A DNA stretch of 64,000 nucleotides from Ascaphus truei (taxonomy: Eukaryota; Chordata; Amphibia; Anura; Ascaphidae). Under the pieces are notes generated by a model, which ran no database searches, was not told the DNA's origin, and saw nothing but the letters and a program-made list of their open reading frames with translations. Shown here piece after piece: positions 1 to 10,308 of this stretch. The translations under genes and the position numbers were made by a program. The stretch covers positions 68,721,585-68,785,584 of the forward strand of contig CM071570.1 in the NCBI GenBank assembly GCA_036426205.1. The letters are read 5' to 3'. Each line of letters opens with the position of its first letter. The first letter of the stretch is position 1.

Positions 1-713
1 CTACATATGTCTATTCTACTAAAGTATTTCTGAAGTGTACAGCTACTGTACTGTATGTCTTTGCCAATCAAATATTGTACAACGTATGTATTCTTTTTCC
101 TCACACAGCTTTAATGATAATTGACAACTGGTGAAAGCCACTCAACCGCTTGCAGAATGCATTAAAAATTTAAAATTTTACTTATCAGTTTTTTATTAAA
201 ACTTTCAGTAATTGTGCAAATGTATTTTCCCAGTGGGCTAGCTTTCAACATGAAGTGCCATTATTTTTATGATGCAAAAATAATTACAGCTCAGAAAACT
301 AAAAGGAGGCAGGAAAAAGGGTCTTTGTTTATATTTTAGAGCAATATATATGTATTAACTACTATTAATGTATGAAAACGGTTAGTGCAATGTAAAAGCA
401 AATATTAGGAAGTCTCATACATCTACCGTACCTCACCTGTTTACCTATAAATTCTCAAGAACTGGCGAAACACGCAACAACAAAAATAATTTTAAAGGGA
501 TTAAGACTGATGAGTGTTAAAGACTTGGTGACCTTTTCTTGGCTTAGCCTGACTCGCATCTTTAAATGCTGCTGGTTTCCGGTGCTGATTATTGATGTGA
601 ACAGAGTAACACAATAATTTTTCTACCTTACATTAAACTATGAAATATATGCTTAATCTTTTCATCAGTGTTTCGCAGAAATGTTTTGAATTTCCCTTTA
701 AAAATATTGATTA
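1..713. other. AT-rich stretch without recognised features
   Basis: I see no coding potential, RNA gene or clear repeat here. The sequence is AT-rich and looks like ordinary intergenic or intronic DNA. Confidence 0.5.
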
Positions 714-1024
714 GAAAGTATTAAGTGAGACGTTTTTTATTTGGACTAACACTTGATATTATAAGACCAGCTTTTGAGAGTTCTCCTTTCTTCCTCAGGT
801 CAGCAAATACCGATTTACAGAGATTCCATGAGGTTAACACAGATGTAAAAACAAAGGTAACAATGTAAAGCAGAGTAGCCATTCTCCACCTCATCTGCCT
901 TAGATTGTTATCTTTGTTTTTACATCTGTGGTAAACTTATGGAATCTCTGTAAATCAGTACTGTTGACTTGAGGAAGAGAGGAGAACTCTCATAAGCTTG
1001 TCTTATAATATCAATTGTTAGTCC
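714..1024. repeat. Inverted repeat (fold-back), probably PLE-derived, interrupted by an LTR element
   Basis: The left arm (about 714-866) and right arm (about 905-1024, continuing at 9650-9690 beyond the LTR retrotransposon) are reverse complements over roughly 150 bases. Both arms hold the string ggactaaca (tgttagtcc in reverse) and a segment of the form CCTGAGGAAG-(purine/pyrimidine stem)-AAAGC. That segment resembles a decayed hammerhead ribozyme as found in long terminal regions of Penelope-like elements. The family assignment rests on this resemblance and is inference; the palindrome itself is directly visible. The right arm is split at GTCC by the 8.6 kb retrotransposon, while the left arm is uninterrupted and shows the original sequence. 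Confidence 0.75.
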
Positions 1025-2430
1025 TGTAGCCAGGTCCCCCTTCTGCTTGTGGGCCCCCCCTCTGGGTACTCACCGTGCGGCGGTCGGGAGTAGATGCGGA
1101 CGTTCGCGGGGAGGTGTGGGGGCATGGGCGCGCGTGACGCGCACTCTTCATGCTGCGGCCGGTTGCCAGAGACGCGTGCGGCCGGTTGCTAGGGCTGCGG
1201 TCGGGTTGCGAGGCGCGCTCGGCGGTTCCCGGTGCAGGGCGCCGCCATGACAGTTCTTCACGCATGCGCCGACTGCCGATGCGACGGGAGGCCCTGGTTA
1301 GATCGCGCATGCGCAAGAAAAGCGCGCGAACTGCCATTAATGAGAGGAGGGCTCTGTAAGGGAACTTCAAGTCCCATGAGCCTCTAGAGCGGACACGTGA
1401 TGCCAGGGAGCCTATAGGGCTGCAGGAGCTCCCTGCTGGCCGGGAATAGATACATTTCGCGGGTTGCAGCACGTTGGCAGTTGGTGACAGGAGCAGCTAG
1501 GGGAAGGAGGTAGGGTGCAGGAGTCAGTGACTCTCTGCACTAGGCCAGCAATTCCCCTGGGCCCCAGATAGCCCTGAGTCACCATAGTGGAGTGTTGTAG
1601 GGACAGGCCCTAGGTTAGAGACTCTGCCCCATTAGCTATTTGTTAGAGTGCAACGAACATTGTGCGTCTTGCTGGGAGAGAGCTGGACTATTATCTGATA
1701 GAGATCGCCGCTGATGAATCGTCCTGCTGTGGATCACGGATATCGTGCGGGAGTTCGCCTTGATCCTTTGTGAAGTCCGCTGCAGGTCCGAGCACTGGAG
1801 TGCTCGGCAGGTAACCCATAACCTCATGTGCACCAACAAGGCCTATCACAAGACATAGTGGCTGCGCAGTCACACACACACACTTGTATATGACTTGGGA
1901 GTGCGAGACATTGGGTTGGGTTACTGGACACGGGGTGGGATCATTCTGTGGAAGTGTTAGCGTCCGCCGTGGCGCATAAAGTGTTAGCGTCCGCCGTGGC
2001 GCATAAAGTGTTAGCGTCCGCCATGGCGAATAAAGTGTTGGTGTCCGCCGTGGCGCAAGATAGTGTTAGCGTTGTGTGAGACGCAGTGGTTAGTGTCTTC
2101 TCTAGAGAGGGACACCTGTTATATTCATTGTGATTATATATGTGTTTCTTATGCTCCAAAGTAAAAGGTATTTGGTTATCTCACATACGTGTATATGGTT
2201 ATTGTATTGTCCTGCGAGGAACCACTCCCCCTCTGGTGGGAGCCATCGCAGGTGGAGGCGCTGCACCGAGTAAGTGGTTACTCATTCGTATAATATATTG
2301 CCCCAGGTTTCCCGTGGCGGAAACTCAGCCCTCCTGTTAGCCAACAGGTAAAGCAACACCCGCAGGTAACACTGTATGTTCCCTGCATCCATCCTATAAT
2401 CTGCGATTGGGTGGGGGAAAACCTGTTACA
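1025..2430 (+). repeat. 5' LTR of the Ty3/gypsy element
   Basis: It starts TGTAGCCAGG and ends CTGTTACA. The first 300 bases are GC- and CpG-rich, unlike the surrounding DNA, and likely carry the promoter. A 27-base minisatellite lies at 1954-2064. Compared with the 3' copy it keeps about 43 extra bases near 2180-2224, flanked by short repeats of GGTTA/ACCACTCC type, so the difference is probably a deletion in the 3' copy. Confidence 0.93.
1954..2064 (+). repeat. 27-base minisatellite inside the LTR
   Basis: About four tandem units begin GTGTTAGCGTCCGCCGTGG; units start at 1954, 1981, 2008 and 2035. The 3' LTR holds the same array at about 9216-9326 with different point changes. One unit has AATAAA (near 2024-2030), which might act as a polyadenylation signal, but this is not established. 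Confidence 0.85.
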
Positions 2431-2432
2431 TT

Positions 2433-2450
2433 TGGAGGTGCTGCTGAGAT
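2433..2450 (+). other. Primer-binding site of the Ty3/gypsy element
   Basis: Two bases after the 5' LTR, the sequence TGGAGGTGCTGCTGAGAT follows. TGG is the expected complement of a tRNA CCA end. The next bases resemble the complement of a T arm, but I cannot name the tRNA with confidence. Confidence 0.7.
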
Positions 2451-2489
2451 CTTAGACCTGGGGTGCCCTGTTCCATTTTTTTTCTCAAA

Positions 2490-3993
2490 ATGTCACCACC
2501 ATTACCGTCCCCCTCATGCTCAGAAGTGTGTGATTGGGCCGTTGAGCTACAAGTGACGCCGCTCCACACGTTCGCGGTGAGCCGGGTTCCTGTTGATACG
2601 CCGTCTTCATCCATACAACTGGCCTTGCGGCAACACCCGCATATCCGGGATGCTGCCAAAATAAGAGTGTTAGAGCGACGTAAGGATGCGAATCGGGAGT
2701 ATTGCTCGGTGTTAGTGAGTATAGGGCAATATATAACTGAAGATCAGGGTCCGTCCAGCTTGTGGCTCACAACGTCCACCGGGTCTTGCTGTATTGTTGT
2801 CTATCCTGAACTGCCCATAAAATCAGAACCCGGCAGCTCCCGCACAAATTTACAAGAGGTTGCAATGCACACATCGCCTTCCCCCTCTGAAAGTGATCGC
2901 GGGGCCGAGAGGGCCTCACACGCCGACTACAGCCCACCATTAAGTATGGCCAACTCGTCCTCTAAACCTGGGGACGAAATCCGAATGCTAGCTCAGTCCC
3001 TCCTAGAATTGGGGCCGTCCCGATCCGAAGCTCAGGTTTCGCAACAGTATCGCAAGCTAAAAATCTTTTCAGGAACCAAGCCGACCCCAACGGGTGAAGA
3101 AGTGTTTGACGTCTGGAGAGAATACACTTCTCAGGTTCTAGAAGAATGGACGTGCTCTGAGTTGGTGAAGCGGCAACGCATAATGGAATGCCTGCGCCCT
3201 CCCGCATCCACCACAATACAGATGGCTAAAGATCAGCATGCGGACGTCACCGCACATCAAATGCTAGAGACTCTTGCGCGGGCTTATGGACGAACTGAGG
3301 ACATAGGGCAATTGATGAAACGGTACTACGATCTTTGCCAGAAAGACGGAGAGGAGCTATCTGACTTCTTACAGCGGATTCGAGCAGTTTTATGGGAAAT
3401 GCGAAAAAGGAAAAGTATTACGGCCGCCCAAGTGGATGAATACAGTCGTGCTCAATTTCTGAGAGGAGCGATACCTGACCACCATATCGTAATCATGATA
3501 AAGTGCTCCATGATGCAGGGTGACCCCCCTTCCTGGGAAAAGCTAATGGATGAGATAAAAAAAAAAAGAAGCCTATGCCCAGTTGCACACTTCCAAGAAG
3601 GTTAAGGTGCCTTCCACCAGTGACCCTGCTAAAGCCGCTGAAGCCAAGGCCAAGAGCACCCCGACCCAGGACGAGGAGGTCGCAACTAAGGGCTCGGGCC
3701 CCAAAGCTAGACCCGCCCGTAAATCATCTTCTCCGTACAGGGGCCGCTCTGAACAAAGAGATCTCTTTTGCTATACCTGCGGTAAGAAGGGCCACTTCTT
3801 CCGTGATTGTCCAGAAAGGGAGGACCTCACCGAGGACAATACTCCCGACCGAAGAAACCCAGCCCGGTTGATGGTATGCCGAGTACAAACTGTCGGGTCT
3901 GATGTGGAGACCCCTCCGGGAACTACCGATGCCCCTGCGGAGGCCGACGCAGGGGATGATGCCTCCAACCAGGAAGCTTACAGCCAAGTAGGT
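2490..3993 (+). pseudogene. gag: Gag polyprotein (PNMA-like capsid plus zinc knuckle), frameshifted
   Basis: This encodes the structural Gag that would form the particle and bind RNA. The first ATG in a reasonable position is at 2490. The capsid-like region is about residues 180-350 of the first frame and includes blocks such as FSGTKPTPTGEEVFDVW and YYDLCQKDGEELSDFLQRIR. These resemble the capsid fold shared by Ty3/gypsy Gag and the domesticated PNMA/ZCCHC families. The frame breaks in an 11-A run at 3557-3567 and would otherwise stop at 3605. The downstream frame continues with a Lys/Pro-rich linker and one CCHC knuckle, CYTCGKKGHFFRDC, at 3769-3810 (spacing C-X2-C-X4-H-X4-C). The break is one extra base relative to a continuous frame. 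It could be a mutation or a slippage site; other broken frames in this copy favour mutation. Confidence 0.9.
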
Positions 3994-4340
3994 CCTGCAG
4001 CTATCATACCTGTGTTACTAGAAGGGATCTATGCGTCGCCTCTACTGGACACGGGGTCACAAGTGACCATCATATACCGCCCGTTTATGAACAGCACCTC
4101 CGACACTGCCCCCTGAGAGCAGCCGATCATGTGACCGTACAGGGGCTAAGTAATGAAGACTACCCCATCGATGGGATTGTAAGGGTTCAAATGGAAATAC
4201 TCCAGCTGAACATCAGCAAGAGACACCCCATGCATGTAGCGGCCCTGGTATGCCCGGAGCCCCAAGACCAGTGCAAGTACCCGATCATCTTGGGCACCAA
4301 CGCTGATATAGTACAGGCGGTGATCCGAGCGTACCTGAAA
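3994..4340 (+). pseudogene. pro: Retroelement aspartic protease, frameshifted
   Basis: It would cleave the Gag-Pol precursor as a homodimer. The active-site triad Asp-Thr-Gly lies at 4048-4056 in the context LLDTGSQVTIIY, preceded by the hydrophobic strand PAAIIPVLLEG. The same frame also carries the zinc knuckle, so Gag and protease form one reading frame, as in many vertebrate Ty3/gypsy elements. One base appears to be missing near 4083-4090. After it, the frame starting before 4131 continues through the rest of the protease and a linker to 4844. A stop TGA at 4845-4847 then cuts the frame just before reverse transcriptase. Confidence 0.85.
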
Positions 4341-4847
4341 GAGACTAACGAGTTGCCGCTAGCCACCGCTCTCCTAGATCCGGTCCTACGAGAGGAGTGC
4401 AAACGGGAGTACGCCCTGGAGAGACACGGGGATCTCTACAATCGTCAACGCGGGCTGACGACCATATTACCAGGGGGAGTGCGAAGAATGGCCGTCTGGT
4501 GTTGTTATCCCGAACGAGATGGGAGCGATCAGTTTTTCTCTCTCGAAAGGATGCCTGAAGAAGAAGAGGTTCGGAGAGGGAATAGGGTACTACCCGAAGT
4601 GAGGGAGTGGACGGCTAAGATCCCTCTACGAACCCATGTGTATGTACAGAATCTCTCCCCCTTCCCGATGGAATTTGATGCCGACCAGAAGTTAGGTTGC
4701 ATATATCCGGTCAGCCCTGTAGAAACCACGCCTCAGGTGAAGGCGGCGGCCGTGGATGAGCGGTTAGTCGAGTTGGACTTCAACTTCGGAGAGTCGATGC
4801 TGTCCACCCAGTGGAAGGAGCGGCTGGCAACCCAGTTGAATCAATGA

Positions 4848-6638
4848 CGACAGGTGTTCTCCATGAGTGAGATGGATGTGGGGTGCAGTCGCAGCGCCAA
4901 ACATACCATTCGAATGAGTGATGCCACCCCGTTCCGAGAACGCTCTCGTCGCATCGCCCCGCGGGATGTGGACGATGTGAGGAACGTCATTCACGATATG
5001 GAAGATGCCGGGATTTTGACGGAGTCCCGGGGCCCCTACGCGTCACCCACAGTGGTGGTGCGTAAAAAGAACGGATCCGTGCGACTGTGTGTCGACTATC
5101 GAACTCTGAACAATCGTACGATACTGGATCAGTACAACCTTCCGTGCATTGAAGAGATACTGAATGCGCTGAATGGAAGTCAATGGTTCAGCGTGCTCGA
5201 CTTCCGATCCGGGTACTATCAGGTACCTATGAATGCGGAAGATCAGGAGAAAACAGCTTTCGTCTGCCCATTGGGATTCTACCAATTTACACATATGCCC
5301 CAAGGTATATGTGGGGTGCCTGCTACCTTCCAACGGCTGATGGAAAAGACTATCGGGGACATGAGCCCGCGGGAGTGTCTTGTATACCTGGATGACATCA
5401 TCATCTTTGGAAGAACTCTGGAAGAGCACGAAGAGCAGTTACTTAAAGTGATAGACCGTCTGGGGAACGAAGGGTTGAAATTGTCCCTAGACAAGTGCCG
5501 GTTTTGCCATACCTCAGTGACCTACGTGGGACACATCGTGTCCGCCCAAGGGATCACCACTGACCCCGCCAAGGTAGAAGCAGTAGTGAACTGGCCTCGT
5601 CCAGAGAATGTCACGGAGCTGCGATCCTTCCTGGGATTCTGTGGGTATTACCGTCGCTTCGTGGAAGGGTACTCTAGTAGAGCTAAACCCCTGAACACTC
5701 TGTTGAAGATATACCCCTCAGAGACCGGAAGGAAGGCTGTATCGGCACGCCAACTGTTTGGTGATACATGGACGTCTGAGTGTGAGCAGGCCTTCCTGAA
5801 ATTGAAGAAGTGTCTGACCGAAGCGCCGGTGCTTGCGTATGCTGATCCTGAACAGCCATACGTTCTGCATGTGGATGCCAGTCTCAATGGACTGGGTGCC
5901 GTCCTGCACCAGAAGCACCCTGAGGGTCTTCGGCCTGTAGCCTACATCAGACGCAGCTTGACGCCCAGTGAACAGAGATACCCCGTCCACAAGTTGGAGT
6001 TCCTGGCTCTCAAGTGGGCTATCACCGAGAAGCTCCACGATTACCTGTACGGTGTTACCTTTGAGGTAAGGACGGATAACAATCCCCTCACATACGTCAA
6101 TACCTCGGCCAAATTGGACGCCGCCAGACACCGCTGGTTGGCCGCCCTAAGCAACTACAGGTTCTCCATGAAGTATAAGCCGGGACCTTTGAATATAGGG
6201 GCTGACGCTCTATCCAGACGACCCGGGTTAAGTGCTATTCCAGATGATGAGGAATGGGAGGAACTCCCAGGACCCGGAGTGCGAGCTATGTGTAGCATGG
6301 CCTTTTCAGAATTACGAGTGGCTGATTCATTGGGATGCCAGTCGCAGGTTGTTCCCGCCACCTACTGCGACCCCAAAGGGATGAACATCACGCATGACAA
6401 GGTGTTACGGTGGAAGGATCTGGTAGACTACCAAGTACGAGATCCTGTCGTTAGTATCATCAGGCGAGCCATTGAAAAGAAGAACCCAGCCCTTCTGAAA
6501 CGCGCGCCCAATGATTTGGTGGCCTTGCTCATGCGGGAATGGGACAAATTCGAGATAGACAATTGCTTACTCTATCGGGTGGTGCAATACCACAACCACC
6601 CGGATTGGCGACAACTAGTCCTCCCTAAGAACTTATAA
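4848..6638 (+). pseudogene. pol: Reverse transcriptase and RNase H of the Ty3/gypsy element
   Basis: This part copies the element RNA into DNA and removes the RNA strand. The open frame is nearly 600 codons and its catalytic residues look intact. The reverse transcriptase shows the first Asp in VLDFRSGYYQV, the loop FTHMPQGICGVPATFQ, and YLDD at 5385-5396. A connection segment (GFCGYYRRFV) leads to RNase H with Asp in YVLHVDAS, Glu in HKLEFLALKWA, Asp in VRTDNNPL and Asp in GADALSRR, the expected D-E-D-D set. It is separated from the protease by a TGA at 4845-4847 and from the integrase by a TAA at 6636-6638, both in the same frame. It is therefore called a pseudogene despite the intact domain. 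Confidence 0.95.
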
Positions 6639-7957
6639 TACCTGGTGTTGAAGTCCCTACATGATGATCATGGACATCTTGGTATAGACAAGACCTTTGG
6701 CCTGGTCAGAGATCGCTTTTTCTGGCCCAAGATGCGAGAGGCCATTGAGCGTCAGTGTTGCCGCTGTACTAGGTGTATACAGCGCAAGACCCTGCCTACC
6801 CGAGCAGCCCCCATGGGCCATCTAAAAAGTTCTGGCCCCATGGATATTGTGTGTATGGACTTTCTGTGCATTGAACCTGATAGCCGGGGAATATGCAACG
6901 TACTGGTCATCACGGACCACTGCACCCGATATGCCCAGGCCTTCCCCAAGAAAGATCAGAAAGCCATCACAGTTGCAAAAATATTATGGGAGAAATACTT
7001 CGTGCACTATGGTCTTCCCAACTGCCTTCACTCCGAACAAGGGAGGGACTTTGAAAGCACCTTGATCAGAGAACTACTCAAAATGCTGAACATTGCCAAA
7101 TCACGAACGACTCCATATCACCCCGAAGGAGATGCCCTGCCAGAGCGATTTCATTGAACCTTACTGGTTATGCTCGGAACTCTGCAGAGTGCTCAGAAAA
7201 CTGAATGGAGTCGACATGTGGAGGGCTTGGTGCATGCGTACAACTGTACCAGACATGAGTCAACTGGATTCTCCCCATACTTCCTCATGTTTGGGCGAGA
7301 GGCGAGACTGCCAGTGGATGTGCGCCTTCGCGTCTCGACAGATGGGATACACAATGCTACCCATTTCAAATACGTGCAAAGGCTCAAAGACAGTTTACAG
7401 CAGCCTATCAACAAGCTGAGAAAGCTACAGATACGTTGAACACTGGAAATAAAAGACGATACGATCATAAGGTCAAATATCGGGAACTTCGTCCTGGGGA
7501 CGCTGTGTTGCTTAGAAATCTGGGAGTCCCGGGAAAACACAAATTGGCCGACCGATGGAGAGACGGAGTGTATGAAATAGAATCCCAGATGCCTGGCCTC
7601 CCGGTCTATCGCATCAAAGACACTGACGGCCGGGTAAAGTTATGGCACCGTAATCATCTTCTCCCCATTCCACAAGTGGAAGATGAAGAGACAGAGATAC
7701 TGGCCACACCGCTCAACGGTGAGCCTGACTTATCAGAGTCGGGTCCAGAGACTGTCGATAACGAGACCACTCTGAAACTCCTGAAGATCCTATGGAAGGA
7801 CCCTCTCAAAGGGACTACTCCACCGAAGGGGCATCTCCCGGAGGAGCAACGGGTAAAGGGCCCCGTAGGCCAATGCCTACTAAGGTGGCACCAACAGGCC
7901 AGCCGTTGGATGCACAGAGCCCGTGCTTTGTGCCTAACAGAGACTATTCAGAGATAA
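6639..7957 (+). pseudogene. int: Integrase of the Ty3/gypsy element, with altered active site
   Basis: It would insert the DNA copy into the host chromosome. An HHCC zinc-binding end is visible (HDDHGHLG, then CTRC). The DDE core follows, with the first Asp in IVCMDFLC. The second catalytic position reads Glu (codon 7035-7037, in LHSEQGRDFES) instead of Asp, and the final Glu is in LPERFH, with 35 residues between the last two as expected for D,D35E. A TGA at 7155-7157 follows directly. The same frame resumes (TLLVMLGTLQSAQ) to 7439, and one base is missing near 7400-7405. Beyond it, the C-terminal GPY/F-like domain (LRPGDAVLLRN ... VYRIKDTDGRVKLWHRNHLLP) is readable in another frame to 7957. 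No chromodomain is visible. Confidence 0.92.
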
Positions 7958-8276
7958 TTATCCCCTCAAGGGAAGAGGCTGAGCCTCAGGACTGTGTTTT
8001 TACTCCCCCGAGAGAGTTGCAGAAGAACAGCTTCGCCGGAGTCAAATAGTAAGGTACCCTCCAAATCGGGTAACCTATGACCAAATTGGGGCACCCCATT
8101 ATGAGGCTCAGCAGTGGGCTCGCAGCAGAGTGCAGTCTGTCATTGTGATGTTCACTGAAATGTGTAATCTGATCTAGAGTTAATTAAGATCGTATGTGGT
8201 TGTTGCATTTTTATTATATAACTTCTGTACATAGTTACATTGTTGTGTCCCAAGCGGGGACGTTGGGGATTTTACC
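7958..8276 (+). other. 3' untranslated part of the Ty3/gypsy element
   Basis: This lies between the end of the integrase frame and the polypurine tract. I see no further domain such as an envelope protein. Confidence 0.7.
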
Positions 8277-8286
8277 AGGGGGAGGA
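8277..8286 (+). other. Polypurine tract of the Ty3/gypsy element
   Basis: The purine run AGGGGGAGGA lies directly before the 3' LTR (context TTTTACCAGGGGGAGGA), the expected plus-strand primer site. The same motif appears before the LTR of the minus-strand element at 19248-19260. Confidence 0.9.
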
Positions 8287-9649
8287 TGTAGCCATGTCCC
8301 CCTTCTGCTTGTGGGCCCCCCCTCTGGGTACTCACCGTGCGGCGGTCGGGAGTAGATGCAGACGTTCGCGGGGAGGTGTGGGGTCATGGGCGCGCGTGAC
8401 GCGCGCTCTTCATGCTGTGGCCGGTTGCCAGAGACGCGTGCCACCGGTTGCTAGGGCCGCGTTCGGGTTGCGAGGCGCGCTCGGCGGTTCCCGGTGCAGG
8501 GCGCCGCCATGACAGTTCTTCGCGCATGCGCCGACTGCCGATGCGACGGGAGGCCCTGGTTAGATCGCGCATGCGCAAGACAAGCGCGCAAACTGCCACC
8601 AATGAGAGGAGGGCTCTGTAAGGGAACTTCAAGTCCCATGAGCCTCTAGAGCGGACACGTGACGCCAGGGAGCCTATAGGGCTGCAGGAGCTCCCTGCTG
8701 GCCGGGAATAGATACATTTCGCGGGTTGCAGCACGTTGGCAGTTGGTAACAGGAGCAGCTAGGGGAAGGAGGTAGGGTGCAGGAGTCAGTGACTCTCTGC
8801 ACTAGGCCAGCAATTCCCCTAGGCCCCAGATAGCCCTGAGTCACCATAGTGGAGTGTTGTAGGGACAGGCCCTAGGTTAGGGACTCTGCCCCATTAGCTA
8901 TTTGTTAGAGTGCAATGAACATTGTGCGTCTTGCTGGGAGAGAGCTGGACTATTATCCGATAGAGATCGCCGCTGATGGATCGTCCTGCTGTGGATCACG
9001 GATATCGTGCGGGAGTTCGCCTTGATCCTTTGTGAAGTCCGCTGCAGGTCCGAGCACTGGAGTGCTCGGCAGGTAACCCATAACCTCACGTGCACCAACA
9101 AGGCCTATCACCAGACATAGTGGCTGTGCAGTCACACACACACACTTGTATATGACTTGGGAGTGCGAGACATTGGGTTTGGTTACTGGACACGGGGTGG
9201 TATCATTCTGTGGAAGTGTTAGCGTCCGCCGTGGCGCATAAAGTGTTAGCGTCCGCCGTGGTGCATAAAGTGTTAGCGTCCACCGTGGCGCATAAAGTTT
9301 TGTTGTCCGCCGTGGCGCAAGATAGTGTTAGCGTTGTGTGAGACGCAGTGGTTAGTGTCTTCTCTAGAGAGGGACACCTGTTATATCCATTGTGATTATA
9401 TATGTGTTTCTTATGCTCCAAAGTAAAAGGTATTTGGTTACCACTCCCCCTCTGGTGGGAGCCATCGCAGGTGGAGGCGCTGCACCGAGTAAGTGGTTAC
9501 TCATTCGTATAATATATTGCCCCAGATTTCCCGTGGCGGAAGCTCAGCCCTCCTGTGAGCCAACAGGTAAAGCACCACCCGCAGGTAACACTGTACGTTC
9601 CCCGCACCCATCCTATAATCTGCGATTGGGTGGGGGAAAACCCGTTACA
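8287..9649 (+). repeat. 3' LTR of the Ty3/gypsy element
   Basis: It starts TGTAGCCATG and ends CCGTTACA, and is 1363 bases long. It matches the 5' LTR along its whole length with scattered substitutions and a missing block of about 43 bases after GGTTA near 9440. It is followed at once by GTCC, the target duplication, and then the rest of the interrupted inverted repeat. Confidence 0.93.
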
Positions 9650-9690
9650 GTCCAAATAAAAAAAAGGTATCACCTAATACTGAAGTACCC
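9650..9690. repeat. Outer end of the interrupted inverted repeat
   Basis: GTCCAAATAAAAAAAAGG followed by TATCACCTAATACT is the reverse complement of bases around 714-747 (AGTATTAAGTGAGACG then TTTTTTATTTGGAC). It continues the arm that ends at 1024 on the far side of the retrotransposon. Confidence 0.8.
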
Positions 9691-10308
9691 ATAAAGATTT
9701 ATAGTCAAGATACATAGTAAAGATACATAGGATTGTCTGGATATTAAAATTTGTGCAAGGAGTTTGAAATTATGTTAGCCTATAAACAGTGTTGTGTATT
9801 GAGTTCTATTAAATAAAATGCTGTTTGTATATTTATATGATTTTAGCTTTTGCATGTTACTGGCATTTATTTTAATTTCTGCCGCAATACTTAATTTCCA
9901 TTCACAAATTAAAGAGATCAAGAAATTGCTGGCATTAAATTTAAGACACCATCTCTACTCAGAACAATTAACTTTCTTACTAGTTTAAAGTCTGCTTATC
10001 TACTTTTACACAGGCTATGGGTGCAATCATATTAGAGAGGACCTGAACTGCTTGTGAAAGCAAGTGCTGTTGCATAGTTCTGGAAAGCAGTTTGATGAAC
10101 TCGGCAGATTCTCTGCTACTGGTGATGCAGATGCAGCAGTCATAACACAACAGAGTTGGTCTGGTTTCAAAGGCTAAGTATCAGTAACAAAGAAATGAAT
10201 GCCTTCTGTATAAAAGTAGTTTGTACTCAAACTATTAACATAATAAAAAAATCTCTAGTCAAATTTTTTAAATATTTAAATAAGAAATATACATATTTAA
10301 CAAAAATA
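9691..10308. other. AT-rich stretch without recognised features
   Basis: I see no gene or defined repeat between the inverted-repeat end and the solo LTR. Confidence 0.45.

Larger units (their letters stand above)
1025..9649 (+). mobile_element. Full-length Ty3/gypsy LTR retrotransposon, coding region broken
   Basis: The element is 8625 bases long. It has two LTRs of about 1.4 kb starting TGTAGCC and ending TTACA, a TGG-starting primer-binding site, a purine tract before the 3' LTR, and flanking GTCC duplications (1021-1024 and 9650-9653). The order Gag, protease, reverse transcriptase, RNase H, integrase is that of Ty3/gypsy elements. I see no envelope gene or chromodomain. At least three single-base frame breaks (near 3557-3567, 4083-4090 and 7400-7405) and three in-frame stops (4845-4847, 6636-6638, 7155-7157) show this copy cannot make an intact polyprotein. 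By eye the LTRs differ at only a few per cent of positions plus one indel of about 43 bases, so insertion is moderately recent. Confidence 0.95.

Noticed and set aside
1011..1472. 153-codon minus-strand frame in the LTR, repeated at 8384-8734.
   Set aside because: It is antisense to the GC-rich LTR promoter part, has no domain, and arises from CpG-rich composition.
2962..7540. Minus-strand frames such as 5043-5429 and 5718-6131.
   Set aside because: They are antisense to well-supported reverse transcriptase and RNase H and contain no independent motif.
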